Source of the DNA: Loxodes magnus
Taxonomy: Eukaryota > Ciliophora > Karyorelictea > Loxodida > Loxodidae
Length of the DNA: 64,000 bases
NCBI GenBank assembly: GCA_946699065.1
Contig: CAMPDV010000224.1
Coordinates: 248,001-312,000, forward strand
Direction: 5' to 3'
The notes under the pieces were generated by a model. The model saw nothing but the letters and a program-made list of their open reading frames with translations, ran no database searches and had not been told where the DNA came from. Both the position numbers and the translations under genes were made by a program. Positions 36,462-48,123 of this stretch are shown in pieces (the stretch's first letter is position 1; each line of letters starts with the position of its first letter).

Positions 36462-37118
36462 TCATAAACATTTGCATGAGGTATATCTTTTTCTTGAGCA
36501 GCATAGTTAACTATTACTAATTCCATTTATAAAAGTATTCTATACACTTGATAAGAGAAATGAACTATTGTCGGATCTGTTTGAACTATAAGTTAAAGTT
36601 TCTGATTTCGAAATCAAGTTGGTTAAATGTGTTTATGCAAGTCATGTAAATATTTCTTGAACATTTAGACCTTAAACAGCAGAACTCTCATAAAAGGCAT
36701 TAATATTCAAATCATTTGCAAGATTTTATCCGTCTTCTGTTGAAACTTCTCCTTCCTAAATATCGATTTTGTTTCCTACTAATACAACGGGAATCTTTTC
36801 CACATCAGCTTACTTCGCAAACTCATCATATCAAATGCTTACATTTTAAAAACTTTATCGATTAGACACATCGTATACAATTATGCAACCATCTGCGTTT
36901 CTATAAAAGCCTCTAATTGCAGCTCGAAATCTTTCTTAACCCGCAGTGTCTCAGATATTTATTTTCATCTTAAAATCATTTATCTAAATTTCTTTCACTT
37001 CCACATTAGAAACCACAGTCTATGTAGTTTCTAAGAAAATTTCTCTTTCAGGGTAAATAAACTTAAAAAGCAACGAGGACTTTCCTACTCCAGAATCTCC
37101 AATAAGAATAAATTTCAT
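36462..37118 (-). CDS. Rab-family small GTPase
   Basis: 218 residues; a membrane-traffic switch. All G motifs are present: GDSGVGKSS at 7-15, switch II WDTAGQERF, NKID and ESSA. Three Trp residues are TGA: 36951-36953 in WDTAGQE, 36831-36833 in SIWYDEF and 36642-36644 in FTWLAQ. Gln in AGQE is TAA. The effector region (ETTQTVVSNVEVKEI) is unusual, as most Rabs have a TIGVDF-type motif, so this is a divergent, possibly ciliate-specific Rab. The C-terminus CKCL is a CaaX box expected to be geranylgeranylated, directly followed by TGA at 36462; this fixes TGA as stop in the same gene where it is also Trp. Confidence 0.92.
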
Positions 37119-40100
37119 TATTATTTCATGTTTACTCGTATTTTAGAACATTTTATCAAACTTATTTATAGACTGATTTTAATAAAAGCCTTAAGCATAT
37201 AAAATAATACAATTTTAGACTTATATTAAATCTTTTGCACTATATATTTCTTTTATTTATATTTCCATATTTCTGCTATACTGTTAGATTATATAAACTC
37301 ACATATTATTAGACTTTCTTAGTTTATATCTAATTAATTGATTTAAGATGCTGATTTTTATTCTTATATTGCTATATTCATAAAATTCTAGTAAAGCTTC
37401 GTCAAAACTCAACTAAAAGGCTATAATACTATATGTTATTAATTCTAGTACGAATTTCGTAAGAATATAGAGTAGTGCTTCAAACTAAAATTTGCAAATA
37501 AGGGATTGATAAATTTAGATGCTTAATATACGAAAGTATGGTACTTAAGCTTATATAATGCATTCTAACTATCTTATTATATGCTTACACGAAAAATTAT
37601 ATGATAGTTCTAGTAACTTTTTTTTAATATTCGCCAGATTTTTTTAATTTATCTAAGAAATTTTTTAATTTTTCGCTTAAATATAGGTATGTAAAAAGCT
37701 AAATAGCATTATTAAAGCAATAATTAAATTTGTAAGCAATTAAGATTTCCTTATACTTTTGGAATACCACTTAAAAAGGGCTTTTAAATTGCTATTTAGT
37801 TGTATAAAATATTACTTAATTAAATGAATATACTTAAAATGGCATAAATCGTTAAAATCTATCTTCATTATTTATTTAAAAAATCAACTTTATAGAGCTT
37901 CTTATATTATAACTAATATTAATGGGTAATTCTTTTATTTAATAGCTAAGTGCTTTATTTTATCTGGTATTTAAGCATATTAATAGTTTGAATCAGTTGA
38001 TCTATTCTAATTTATAAGGATCTAATTATTATTATATATTCATGATTTAGCTATCTTATTATAACTCTATATAGCTATAAGAGTTTAAGCTATTAATAAG
38101 TTTTTAACTATTTTCTGTGAATACTAAAAAGCATAGCCCTTTTCTGATATTTTATTAAGTGTTATTAAAACTAGTTATTTTAGTTACCTGGAGGTAATAA
38201 AATAAAATTTATACTGGAATAAGTAAATTGGCGTCTAGATAGATTCCACTAGCTTTCTAGAATATTTAGAGCGATAATATATCTTTTAAAGCTTAAAGAA
38301 TTAGCTGATTTGAAATACTCTATTATAACAATTCTATAGCAGGTTTATCCTTATCTAATTTGATAATTACATTTACTTACAATTAAAAATTATGCTTATT
38401 TTATGCTTTTTTCAGTTTATGACTCTATCATATTTTAATTATTATATCAAAATCAAGATCTGAATAGCATACTTTTTAGATATCATTTCTTTTTGTTAAT
38501 TTCCAAAAAACGAAAAGATAATTATGATTGCTTTTAGTTTTAAATATTATACTATTCAAACTTCACTCAAATAATACGTCATTTTGACATAATATTAAGA
38601 TAGATAAAAGTGAATTTTAATCTTCTTGAGTTAAAGTCTCATAGTAAAAAGCAGTTTAAAACTCTTTGAAGTATATTAATCTAAATAAATTATTTAATGT
38701 ATAATATCAAATAAGAATCGAAAGCTGAAATTACATTTATATTTCTTTAAATATCAAAAAAGATTAAAATTAGCATAATTTAATAGAAATTTTATATCCT
38801 TCATAGCAGATAGAAAATTAGATTGGGATATTGTATCTCAAATATTAAGATGCATAGTTAATATCTCTAGTTATATTCTTTTGCTATTACATTCTAAAAA
38901 TTTCACATTAGGATGAATGAGTTTTAAGATAACTCAAACTTTTATTTCTTATCATTATAGCAAAATTTTAGTTGCTATAACCGCTTTTTCCGTTTTGCTT
39001 TTATAATTTTCACAAAAATTGAATAAAAAAGGCATTATTGAACTTTGCACAACTTTTTACATTTGATTCAGATTTGAGGTTTCATATTCTTAGCAGCCAA
39101 AACTAAGAACGCGACCAAATCACTCAAAAATGATAATGTTTTCAAACACAAAGAAGATATTAATTAAAAAAGGTAGCTAATAGCTACTATATCAAAAATC
39201 TACTTTGTAATAAGACTAATTCATAAACTTATATAATAACAGTCTTTAAAATCCTTTCAGCTTCATTTCCTAAGTAAAATAAATTTGTTCGTATAAAAGA
39301 TAAAACTTGGAAATAAAAATGCATTTGAAAGCGCTTGTGTGTGAATAAATATTTCAATAGCTTCAATTTTGCTTTTTGCAAAACTAATAAAATTAATTTA
39401 TCTAGCAATAAATAATTAGATTGGTATACATAAGATATACTTGCTATTCTAAAATTAAAATGCTGATTCAAAAAAATATAATTTCGAATGATACTTAAAA
39501 GGACTTAAAGCATAGTAAAATAAGCTTAATTTCCTATCTAATTGGCAAGATAGAAATTAATTAGATGAAATAGAAAGTAAATATAATAGACTAAAGGATT
39601 AGATTTAATTATGTAAAAATAAAGATAAATGCTATAATGGTATCATATCTAAAATTGATTTGCTAGGGTAAAGGAATCAATATTTCTTATTAATTAACTT
39701 ATAAAATATATTCAATAAATAGAATAAAATTACAACTTCCTCAAAGCTAGACAACTAAAAATTAAATTTATCTCAATGTCAATTGAAACTTGATTCTTAA
39801 GACCCTTATAAATATAATTAATTAAAAGGTTAAAAAATTTATTTATTCTTAGCTTTAGATAATTATAAATAGAATTATAAGATTGAAATATAAAATCCAT
39901 ATGTAGTCATTAGTTTTAAATCTCTTTTCATCTAATATAAATTATAAAGTAAATAAGATTAGGCTATTCAATTATTTTTCCTGCATCTATCCTATTTCAG
40001 CATTTTAAAGTTAATTCTTTCTTTTATTTATAGATAGCTTTATTTTTATTATAGCTAATTTTACATTCTACTATAATAATCTAAGATTGTACTAATATAC

Positions 40101-40457
40101 TTAAATAATAATTCTAACTTTGTAGCATTAAATTTATACAGATAAAAAATAATAAAGCTATTAATTAAGGCTCTTTAGAATGAATATAAAAATAGAAAGC
40201 ATTTTATATATTCTATTTAATTTAGATGTAAAAAATCATATCTGTTTGTTATAGCTACTATTATATATTCTATTGCTATTAAGAATATATATCCATTTGA
40301 TGGCTAAGAATGTATTTATTAAATGGAATAAAATTTAATAAGGGAAAGAATGAAAATTGATTTTGGTAATTTTTCTGTTTTAACTAAGAATAAATTTAGA
40401 AATTTGAAGCACTTGGCTTTACATTTCTGGAGACCTTTAATTATTCAACTTTCTTTT
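37119..40457. other. 3.3-kb gap; possible upstream exons in the last part
   Basis: 37.1-39.4 kb shows nothing recognisable. From about 39440 a plus-strand frame runs roughly 330 codons with a single TGA (in FEWYLKG), Glu/Lys/Asn-rich at first (NQLDEIESKYNRLKDQ), and reaches the XK-related gene in another frame. It could be its 5' exons or a separate gene, but I cannot prove coding. Confidence 0.35.
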
Positions 40458-41263
40458 TAGGGGTATAATTTACTATCAACCAAATTTTAATATTAAGCTT
40501 TAACTAAGAAATAGTTTATAACTGGATATAATAGAAAAATAAATTAATAACTAGCTTGCCAAGTATTATGTAAATAGTTATTTCTCTCTATTGGACTTTC
40601 ATAAGACATCTGACTTCATAACAGATATTGCCTATCTCTTGATTGACTATTTTTTAAGCATTTTATTGTGGAAAATCTAACTATTTGTTTTCCCTTTTTT
40701 CATAGTTTTAGTGATATGTAATAAGTATAGGCTTAAATCAAGTAATTAAAACAAGAAAAAACAAGTTTATCTATATTGCTTTAATTTTGATTCATTTAAT
40801 TCCTTTTTTGAGCTATAATGTTTAGCATAGGACTGTCTATACTTATTTTTTCATAATGATTTAGCATAAAAAAGTAGCTAGTGAAGAAAATTAAGAAAGC
40901 TTGCTAAGTGAAAAAGAAATCTGTTTTAACCAAATCGATTTCTCCAACGAAAAGATGAAATGAGCAAATCAATTTAATACTAAAAAGTAGAAAATTTGGT
41001 TAAAATACTATAAGGTAATTGAATAAATTGAAGTTAAAAGAACTATTTTTGATATCTTTTTTGAGTCAATTCCACAAATTGCTATTCAAGTAATCAACAA
41101 CTTTTTAATATCTAAATTATTAACATTTAGGTTTGGTAACATGGTGTTGAGTAGTTTTTCTGTATTAAGAAATATTCTTAGATACATAAAGTTAGAAATA
41201 GGAAAGAAAATAAAAATAGATAAAAGATATTATTCAAATGTATAAAGACTTAATAGACTATGA
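40458..41263 (+). CDS. XK-related (XKR) multipass membrane protein, 5' end unresolved
   Basis: Looks like the XK/Xkr family (phospholipid scramblase relatives). The conserved start of the core is visible as DFITDIAYLLIDYFL, followed by a second helix (LFVFPFFIVLVI), helices around FIYIALILIHLIPFLSYN, and the family landmark FDIFFESIPQIAIQVIN followed by NMVLSSFSVLRNILRYI, where animal XKRs have the ESAPQLxLQ motif. A small intron (40718-40742) is needed to connect the second and third helices. TGA is Trp in KMKWANQ. The first stop after the core is TGA at 41261. I found no convincing start ATG in frame, so the given start is only the limit of readable coding sequence; more exons may lie upstream. 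Confidence 0.62.
40718..40742 (+). other. Probable 25-nt intron in the XKR-like gene
   Basis: GTAATAAG...AATCAAG. Removal joins FFIVLVI to KTRKNKFIYIALI in one frame. A shorter choice (13 nt, ending TATAG) also restores the frame, but 25 nt fits the 17-28 nt sizes elsewhere in the window. Confidence 0.45.
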
Positions 41264-42589
41264 AGAAAAAATGAATAATTTAGAGAAAATGTGCATACAA
41301 TTAGTGTAGCAATGCTATGATGGTACTGAAAAAATATCATATAAAAATTCGAAAAGTTTGCATGATCTGAAAAATAAAATAATTGAGATATAAAATGAAA
41401 AAAGGATTCTAATAATTTTGCTAGGAATTTCTATAAATCTAGAGTTGAAGCTATTTATTAATAAATAAAAAGAAAAGTAAATAAATATCGGACTAGTAAA
41501 TGATATGTAAAGATTTAAGTAAATATAAGATGATATAAACTTTAAGAAATTAACTTGATTAAGAAGCGGGAAATGATATCAATGTAGTTTCAGCTTAAGA
41601 AGGAGATAATTACTTTATTATTCTAAAATAGTCAAAGAAGTTCAAATCAATAATATTGACATTAAAATTAAAACTGCTCAAATCTAAATTACTATGCTGA
41701 AAGTGATTTATATAGCCTTTTAAATGTATTCAATGTGAAGAAGAAAATCAACTTAAAATATTTAACATGGATACAGACAACTTTAAAATTGAGATTAGAT
41801 TCCAAAAATATTCTGATAGAGCTAACAATAAAGCATATAATGGATGATATTTAAAATAAAAGAATTGACCTTAACTTAAATTTATATATTAAGCTAAGAA
41901 AAAAACACTCAAAGCATTATTTTTCAACTCTTAATTAAAAAAATCGAAAAAAAATTTAATTTGCTATTATCATAAAAAGAAAGACTATAATTCGAAAATG
42001 AAAGAGTAATTTATTAATTAGAAAGCAAACTTTCAATTATTTAGAATCTTGGAATACCTGTGGTTGGAGAGTATAATAGGTGAACTTTTACTTAAATTAA
42101 ATCTGGAAATATAAAATTATAACTATTATAAAAATAAAAGAACTAAGCATAAAATATTCACTAGCTACTTTTTTATCTACCTTTAAAAATTTGTCTTCTA
42201 AATTGAATTGGGACTAAAATTTTGTCTAAGGTTCTTTAAAAAAAGATAAATTTCCAGAAAAAAAAGTTTTATATATCAATTAAATAAATCTAGCTCATAT
42301 ATTAATTAAAGTAATAAAACAGATACCTAAAGCAAGTTAAATTTATCCAATATAGATAAGTTACTCAAGTTTAATAAAATATCTTAATTATAAATTAAAA
42401 ATTAGCTTTTCTTAAAATTTCAAAGTATACAATTAAACGAAATTTATGATTATTACTAAAAATCAAATTAAGAGATTAAGTAATAATGATTGATAGAATA
42501 AATATGATCTTCAATATTTGCTAGCTAGTTTAAGTTACATTTAATAATAATTTTAGTAGAATATATTATAAATAAAAGATAATGAAGAT
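41264..42589. other. Gap with a weak open frame
   Basis: From about 41780 the same plus-strand frame as the 42590 ORF stays open with only two TGA codons, but the translation is a low-complexity Lys/Ile/Leu mix that I cannot assign. It might be the upstream part of that ORF. Confidence 0.35.
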
Positions 42590-42829
42590 ATGTATCTAAA
42601 TTTCTATTTCTAAAAATATTTTTATGATTGTTATTATTTTCTTGATATATAAAATCAATTAAACTTGCCTAAAGGATTTAATGCTTTAATTAGTATGATA
42701 TTTTTAGTGCTTGCTTGTTTATCTTTTAGTTTTCTTTATTATACGAATAGTAGATATGACTTAAATAATTTTATCCTAGATAGTTATATTGATAAAGAAA
42801 CAAGCTAAAATCTAATAGATTTAGAATGA
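42590..42829 (+). CDS. Short hydrophobic ORF ending 15 bp from the actin stop
   Basis: 79 codons to TGA at 42827. A single strong hydrophobic segment (FNALISMIFLVLACLSFSFLY) lies between polar flanks, as in a single-pass membrane protein or the last helix of a larger protein. The frame continues open upstream, so this may be only a C-terminal part. Its stop is 15 bases from the stop of the convergent actin gene, an arrangement that fits two real gene ends. No family recognised. Confidence 0.35.
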
Positions 42830-42844
42830 AATAATTACAATCCA

Positions 42845-43975
42845 TCAAATGCATTTTTTGTGTATGATTGACCCCTGGTGTTCGTCGTATTCTTGCTTTG
42901 TAATCCACATATGTGAAAATTCATTAATCGCAGTTAAAATACTTCCTCCTAACCAAGCACTGTATTTTCTTTCTGGAGGGCAATCTACGTTTATAGGCAT
43001 GGTACTTGGAGCAAGAGCTTAAATTTCTTTATCGACTCGTTGCTTCATCCACTTAAACATTGTGCTGCCACCTGCTAATACAATGTTATAGTATAAATCT
43101 TTTCTTATATCAGCATCACATTTCATTATTGCATGGAAGCAAGTATCGTGAATGCCCATAGATTCTAATTTCAGAATACTAGGCTAAAATAAAGCTTCTG
43201 GACATTTAAATCTTTCGGTTGATAGAGTTATTTTATTACTATCAGGAAGCGTATACACAGTTTCAATTGAGGCAGTTCCTTCACTTGCTGATTTTATATC
43301 AGTATCAAAATCCTGAGCAACATAGCAAACTTTTTCCTTCATAGCATTAATGTATTCTTTATCTTCTAGTGTATGAAATAACTAATTTTCTTTCTTTTCA
43401 AGCAAACATTTTTGTAAGTAGTCAGTTAATTCTTTTCCTGCCACATCCATTCTTATTATTCCATGAGGAAGGGCATATCCCTCGTATATTGGTACTGCAT
43501 GAGTGACTTCATGTCCACAGTCTACTACAATTCCTGTAGTTCTTCCTGATGCAAATAGTGATAGTACTGCTTATGTAGTCATATAAAATTAAGGTACTTA
43601 AAATTTCTCAAACATTCTCTATAAAATCTCTTCTTTATCCTGTCTTGGAGTTTAAGGTGTTTCAGTTAATAGTATAGGATGCTCCTCTGCGCTTTGCTTT
43701 AATTCAGATCTGAAAGTAAAATGAAAAATATTTTCCAAATCATCCCAATTAACAATAAGTCCTTTTTGTATAGGATGTGTTATGTTAAGTTTATCTTTCT
43801 CTGACATAGCTTCATGCCCTACATATTCTTCCTTCTAATCCATACCAACCATAATACCAGGATGTTTAGGTCTTCCTACGATTGTTGGAAAAGTGACTTT
43901 CGGAGAATGATCTCCTGCGAATCCTGCTTTAGTAATGCCAGAACCAAAATCTAACACTATAGCGACTTATTCCAT
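42845..43975 (-). CDS. Divergent actin
   Basis: 376 residues, the normal actin length. It has [15 protein letters not shown] (phosphate loop 1), [73 protein letters not shown] and [10 protein letters not shown], and it ends SIIHKKCI where classical actins end IVHRKCF, immediately followed by TGA. The second phosphate loop reads DCGHEVTH instead of DSGDGVTH: a residue involved in Mg-ATP handling is replaced, so ATPase or polymerisation properties may differ. W86 is Phe. All four Trp codons are TGG. Only one full actin is present; a degraded C-terminal copy is at 61780-62017. Confidence 0.95.
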
Positions 43976-44816
43976 ATTTTTCAAACAAGTTAAAAAGAAA
44001 AGAATAAATATAACCGAATATTTACCTCATCACTTTAAGTATACATTAATATCACTCTTTCTTAAAGCTTAAGTAACTATCAACTTACCTTTCTATATGC
44101 TTTTCTTATAATCTGTAGCTTTATATTCTATCAGCTTATTTACTAGCTATCTCTATATAACTATATAGCATCATATGCTTAGTTTAAAAACTATTGAATT
44201 ATATTATATTAGGTATTACATGCTTGATAAATCATAATAATATAAGTCTAAGCAAAAATAATTTGGATTTATAAAAGTAGAATTTAAAAGTGAAGCCTTA
44301 ATTGATTTTAAAAAATTAGGTTAGGCAATGCTAAGAAAGTAAGATCTTCTGTAGATAGACAAATCTGAATTAAAGCCCTTTCTTATTCTAGGTCTAAATT
44401 AAAAAGCTTAAGAGAGTAGAGTAATATAAGCAATCAACTAAATTTAATTATCAAAAAGCAACTTCAAAAAGGAATAGTACAAAAATAGATTCTTTTTAGC
44501 TAATTTAGTTATAATCATTTAAAATCCATAATCACTTGGGTAAGTTAAAGCAATCAGTGCTAGATATCTTAAGCTAAATAAAAAAGCAATATTTAAAAAA
44601 GATTTTTTAGTATTTTATGTAAAATTAGAAAGAAACGCCTTTATTTAAAGCATCCAGATTTAAATAGAATTAAAGCTAATATTTACAAGTTATAGATGTT
44701 TTTTTAATTGTAAAGAAAAGGTTAAAAGAGAGGTATAATAAATAAAGCAAGGGTAATAATAATTTTCATTTTATTAGATTGATTCGAGGAAATAGGATTT
44801 TATTATTCTAATTTAA
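43976..44816. other. AT-rich gap between divergent genes
   Basis: Upstream regions of actin and FkbM copy 3, so promoters of both are expected. No recognisable element. Confidence 0.45.
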
Positions 44817-45974
44817 ATGGATAAATCACTATATTTATGCTTAGGTTCATTCTTTATTATATTAATGCTTGGGGGATACTCAGCTTGATTAAAAGGGCTG
44901 CTGAATAAGAATTTTACTCCAGTTTCGATTGATTTATTTCCGAATTACACTGATTAAAATGAAGAGCTAAAAAATTAAGAAATTTATTTTAATGAAAGAG
45001 AAATAAAATTGAATCAAAGTGAAGTAGACTGAAAGACTAAACTAGCAAATGAGTCACTCAACTACTTTCAGCTTAAAATATTTAACAAAACTCTCAATTT
45101 TTCTTGTCAAACCTTTGAATGTGATAATACATGAAGAAAAGAATATCTATTTAGGAGAACTTCTGATAATTTGTTTTTATTTAGTTTATACTCTAGAATA
45201 ATGAAAAAGGTAGAAAATGTAATTGAATGTGGTAGCAATATAGGAGTGCATACAGCTATAATAGCTAACTTTTTAGATTTTTATTAAACTAACTGATCCA
45301 TTACTGCTTATGAAGTTGGAGATCTTTAGATTTCATATTTTATGTACAACTTATAGCTCAACATTTAGAACTCTCCCTTTTTAGCTACTAACATTAAATT
45401 AGTTTAATAAGCAATTTCTAATGAAGTGGTTAATAAAACATATGCTTAAACATTTTTAACAGGAACTTCTTTTATCATTGAGTATAATAGTTCATTCAGA
45501 GATAGATAGTTTTGAACAAAAGTATTAGAAACAAAAGAAATTACTACAGCAAGTTTAGACGTTTTACATGAAAGATCATAAAAGAAAATAGATTTTATAA
45601 AGATAGATATAGAAGGTTAAGATTGTTTGGCTATTTAGGGAAGTTAAAATCTGATATCTCTAAATAGAGATAGAATAATAATAGTATTCGAGTTTTGAGG
45701 AATTAAGTGAGCTACTTAATAACTAGTAATCGATTGTGACTTAATTATTTAGCATGTACTAAGCAAGATAAATCTTAACTTATATTTGTTTCAGCCAACT
45801 AAAAGGAAATAACATCATAAGATATTAAATTACTGATAGACAGGAGTAGATATGCTATTTTAACTTGAGAGGATTTATAATTTTAGTAATGTTCAACGCA
45901 TTAATGGAAACTTTATGCTAGCGAGCGAAAAGGCAATTAAACTACATAACTTGGAAGGATTTATAATATCCTGA
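44817..45974 (+). CDS. Membrane-anchored FkbM-type methyltransferase, copy 3
   Basis: 385 residues, about 40-45% similar by eye to copies 1 and 2. N-terminal anchor LCLGSFFIILMLGGYSAWL (8-26). A luminal-type stem with NKT and NFS N-glycosylation sites follows. The methyltransferase core has VIECGSNIGVHTAI from 135, SITAYEVGD, IDFIKIDIEG at 258-267 and FEFWGIKWATQ. TGA codes Trp at least eight times, including positions also Trp in the other copies; the final TGA at 45972 ends the gene, 46 codons after the last Trp-TGA (NYWQTG). It is on the opposite strand to copies 1 and 2 and outside the duplicated blocks, so it is an older paralogue. Confidence 0.85.
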
Positions 45975-46414
45975 AAATATCAATTAAAATATGTTTATAA
46001 TCAATAACTAATTAAAATAATCTACATCATATTATTGAATATTATCTTTTTATATTCTTTAAGATAAGCTTCAGATAAATATTTAATAACTATAAACTTA
46101 CATAATCTCTATTTATTAGTTCTATATCAATTTCTCAAATAATAATTAATAAATCTTATTTATAATTAATTTGCTTTAGCGTTTCTTAGTTTTTTACTTC
46201 GAAATTAAATAATTTAAACACATATTTAATGTAGTTTACTAAACTAGACATTCATATTATTTCAATGATTCTTCTATATGTTTGGTCTATCCTATTTTTA
46301 ATTTATTTATATAAATCATCATATAAAGTTTCATTTTATTGTAATAAAGTTATGATAAAGCTTAAATAAATAAAATAATAGACTGCATATATTTTAATAG
46401 CTGAACTAGAAACT
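45975..46414. other. Short gap between convergent genes
   Basis: 440 bp, AT-rich; no gene seen. Confidence 0.5.
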
Positions 46415-47430
46415 TCATTACTTTTTCTCCGCTAATTATTTCTTTTAATTTATTGCTTTATTTTCTTATTTCTAGTTGCTTGCTATGTTAGGAACATTTT
46501 CTTACTTTTATCTAAGATTAAAAATTACCTTTCTAGGAAATTAGAAATGAAATCTATTCTCGCTTTCAGTCATTGCTAAAACTCTTCACTAAAAGGACCT
46601 AAACTACTCACTGCTGCTAGAAGAGCTTGATATCTTTCCAGCGGATTGAATTTTAACGCAAATCACATCTTTCTTAGACATATCGGACATAAATCAACAG
46701 GTCTTGATCTCGCTTCTTCGTGAGTCATAGATCCATTCATCGCACATTTATAAAAAACGCAATGAGACATTCCAAATAAATGTCCAGTTTCATGAGTTAT
46801 CACTTTAACACAACTCATAAGAAGTCTTGATCTATATAAATCAGGAGCAGGTTTTGGCTCTCCATAAAATGAAGGATCATATCTCGCAAAGCTAAAAACA
46901 CCTGCTCTAATAGATTTATCAGCTAAACCGAAAACAAAATTTCAACTTTCTCGAGGATATAGATCAAACATCGTAGCTCCTAAAATGCAATAAGCGTTTT
47001 AAGGACGACTAGAAGAAAGCTTTTATAGTATTTAGTAAGCATAATATTAAACTTGTCCATCAACTCCTGTTCTACTTTTAATTCCTTTCAAATTAGAAGT
47101 TTATAAAACTTTTACTTTCATTCCTAAATAAAAAGCTGACACAGTATTCAAAAGAGCTTCTTAAATTTCTGTTGATACGTTTGCATCTAAGGGCTAAATA
47201 TATATAGTATCAAGCTATTTGCCAGTCTAATTTTTATGATTTGCTTTTCATATATCGAATGTTTAAGGTGATTGATTTTAAGTATATAACCAGTCATTAG
47301 GCTAAGGTTTTCCTAAAGGCTTTCAAAACGTATTTATTTCTTATAACGCAGGTTAAATTTCTGGTTCAATATTAGCACCAAGAGCTTACCTTCTTTTTTC
47401 AGCAGGTATATAATCAGAACTTTCAACCAT
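46415..47430 (-). CDS. Archaemetzincin-like zinc metallopeptidase
   Basis: Family M54 (archaemetzincin/AMZ) peptidase, 332 residues after removal of a 17-nt intron (46512-46528). The complete signature is present: HETGHLFGMSHC at 213-224, then a Cys five residues on, a Met (CAM), and CPIC after 17 residues, that is HExxHxxGxxHC-x4-CxM-x17-CxxC. The catalytic Glu and three zinc-binding His residues are intact. The N-terminal 100 residues with QPLDAN and AFYLGMKVKVL match the family beta-sheet core. Five Trp are TGA and one TGG. The C-terminal tail is Lys/Gln/Glu-rich. The substrate is unknown, as for most members. Confidence 0.93.
46512..46528 (-). other. 17-nt intron in the archaemetzincin gene
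   Basis: Minus strand GTAATTTTTAATCTTAG. Removal extends the frame into a charged tail that soon reaches TGA at 46417 and makes the CDS length divisible by three. The same length and end bases as the intron in the TUL1-like gene support it. Confidence 0.65.
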
Positions 47431-47694
47431 TAATCTTTATTTTAAACAGTTAGAATCCCATATACTAACTAAGCTTTATCTTAGTTATAGAATTTTTTTA
47501 GATATGTAAGATATTTATACTTGGATAATTTTTCTATTTATATATATAAAAAGATAAACAAGGGATTACTATAAATAAATATAATGTAAACTTGTGCTTC
47601 TTGCTAAATACGCTGTGTTTTCTATATATTATATTAGAATTTTCTTTTTATCTTTTAAAGCACAAGATTGCAAACTATTTTTTTATCAATAAAT

Positions 47695-48123
47695 ATGAAT
47701 GAATAAGTTCACTTATATAAATGTAAATGAAAACCATAAATTGGTAGTTATATTTATAAGATGCCAGTTAATGATAAAAATGCTAAGTTAATTGGTTAAC
47801 TGCTACTAAAAGAAGCACTTACAAATTTCCTTTAACTAACAAATTAGAAATAGAATCTTATTTTAAAGCAAGAAAAAATTCTAAATAATAGATAGATAGC
47901 TTAATACATTTGAACTCAGTAAAAAGAATTAATTTTTTCTAAAAGCAAGCTATTTTAAAATGATTATCTCAAATAAGAGCTTTTAAATCTTTTAGTAGAC
48001 ATGAAAACTCTTAACTCCTTCTTTTTAGCAATTTATTCTTCTTTTGTTGGAGATAGTTTTAGAATCCTATAAAACCTTATTGTATATAAAATGAATAGTG
48101 ATTGGAAATGCTTAAATAAATGA
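47695..48123 (+). CDS. Small hypothetical protein, weak candidate
   Basis: 142 codons from ATG 47695 to TGA, with two inner TGA codons. The middle (AKLIGQLLLKEALTNFLQLTNQ through NDYLKQELLNLLVDMK) looks helical and better composed than the surroundings. I do not recognise it. It could be chance, since any TGA-poor frame is open here. Confidence 0.3.

Noticed and set aside
39229..39471. Minus-strand ORF of 80 residues
   Set aside because: Low-complexity Leu/Tyr/Lys translation in AT-rich spacer with no motif; open frames of this size are expected by chance.
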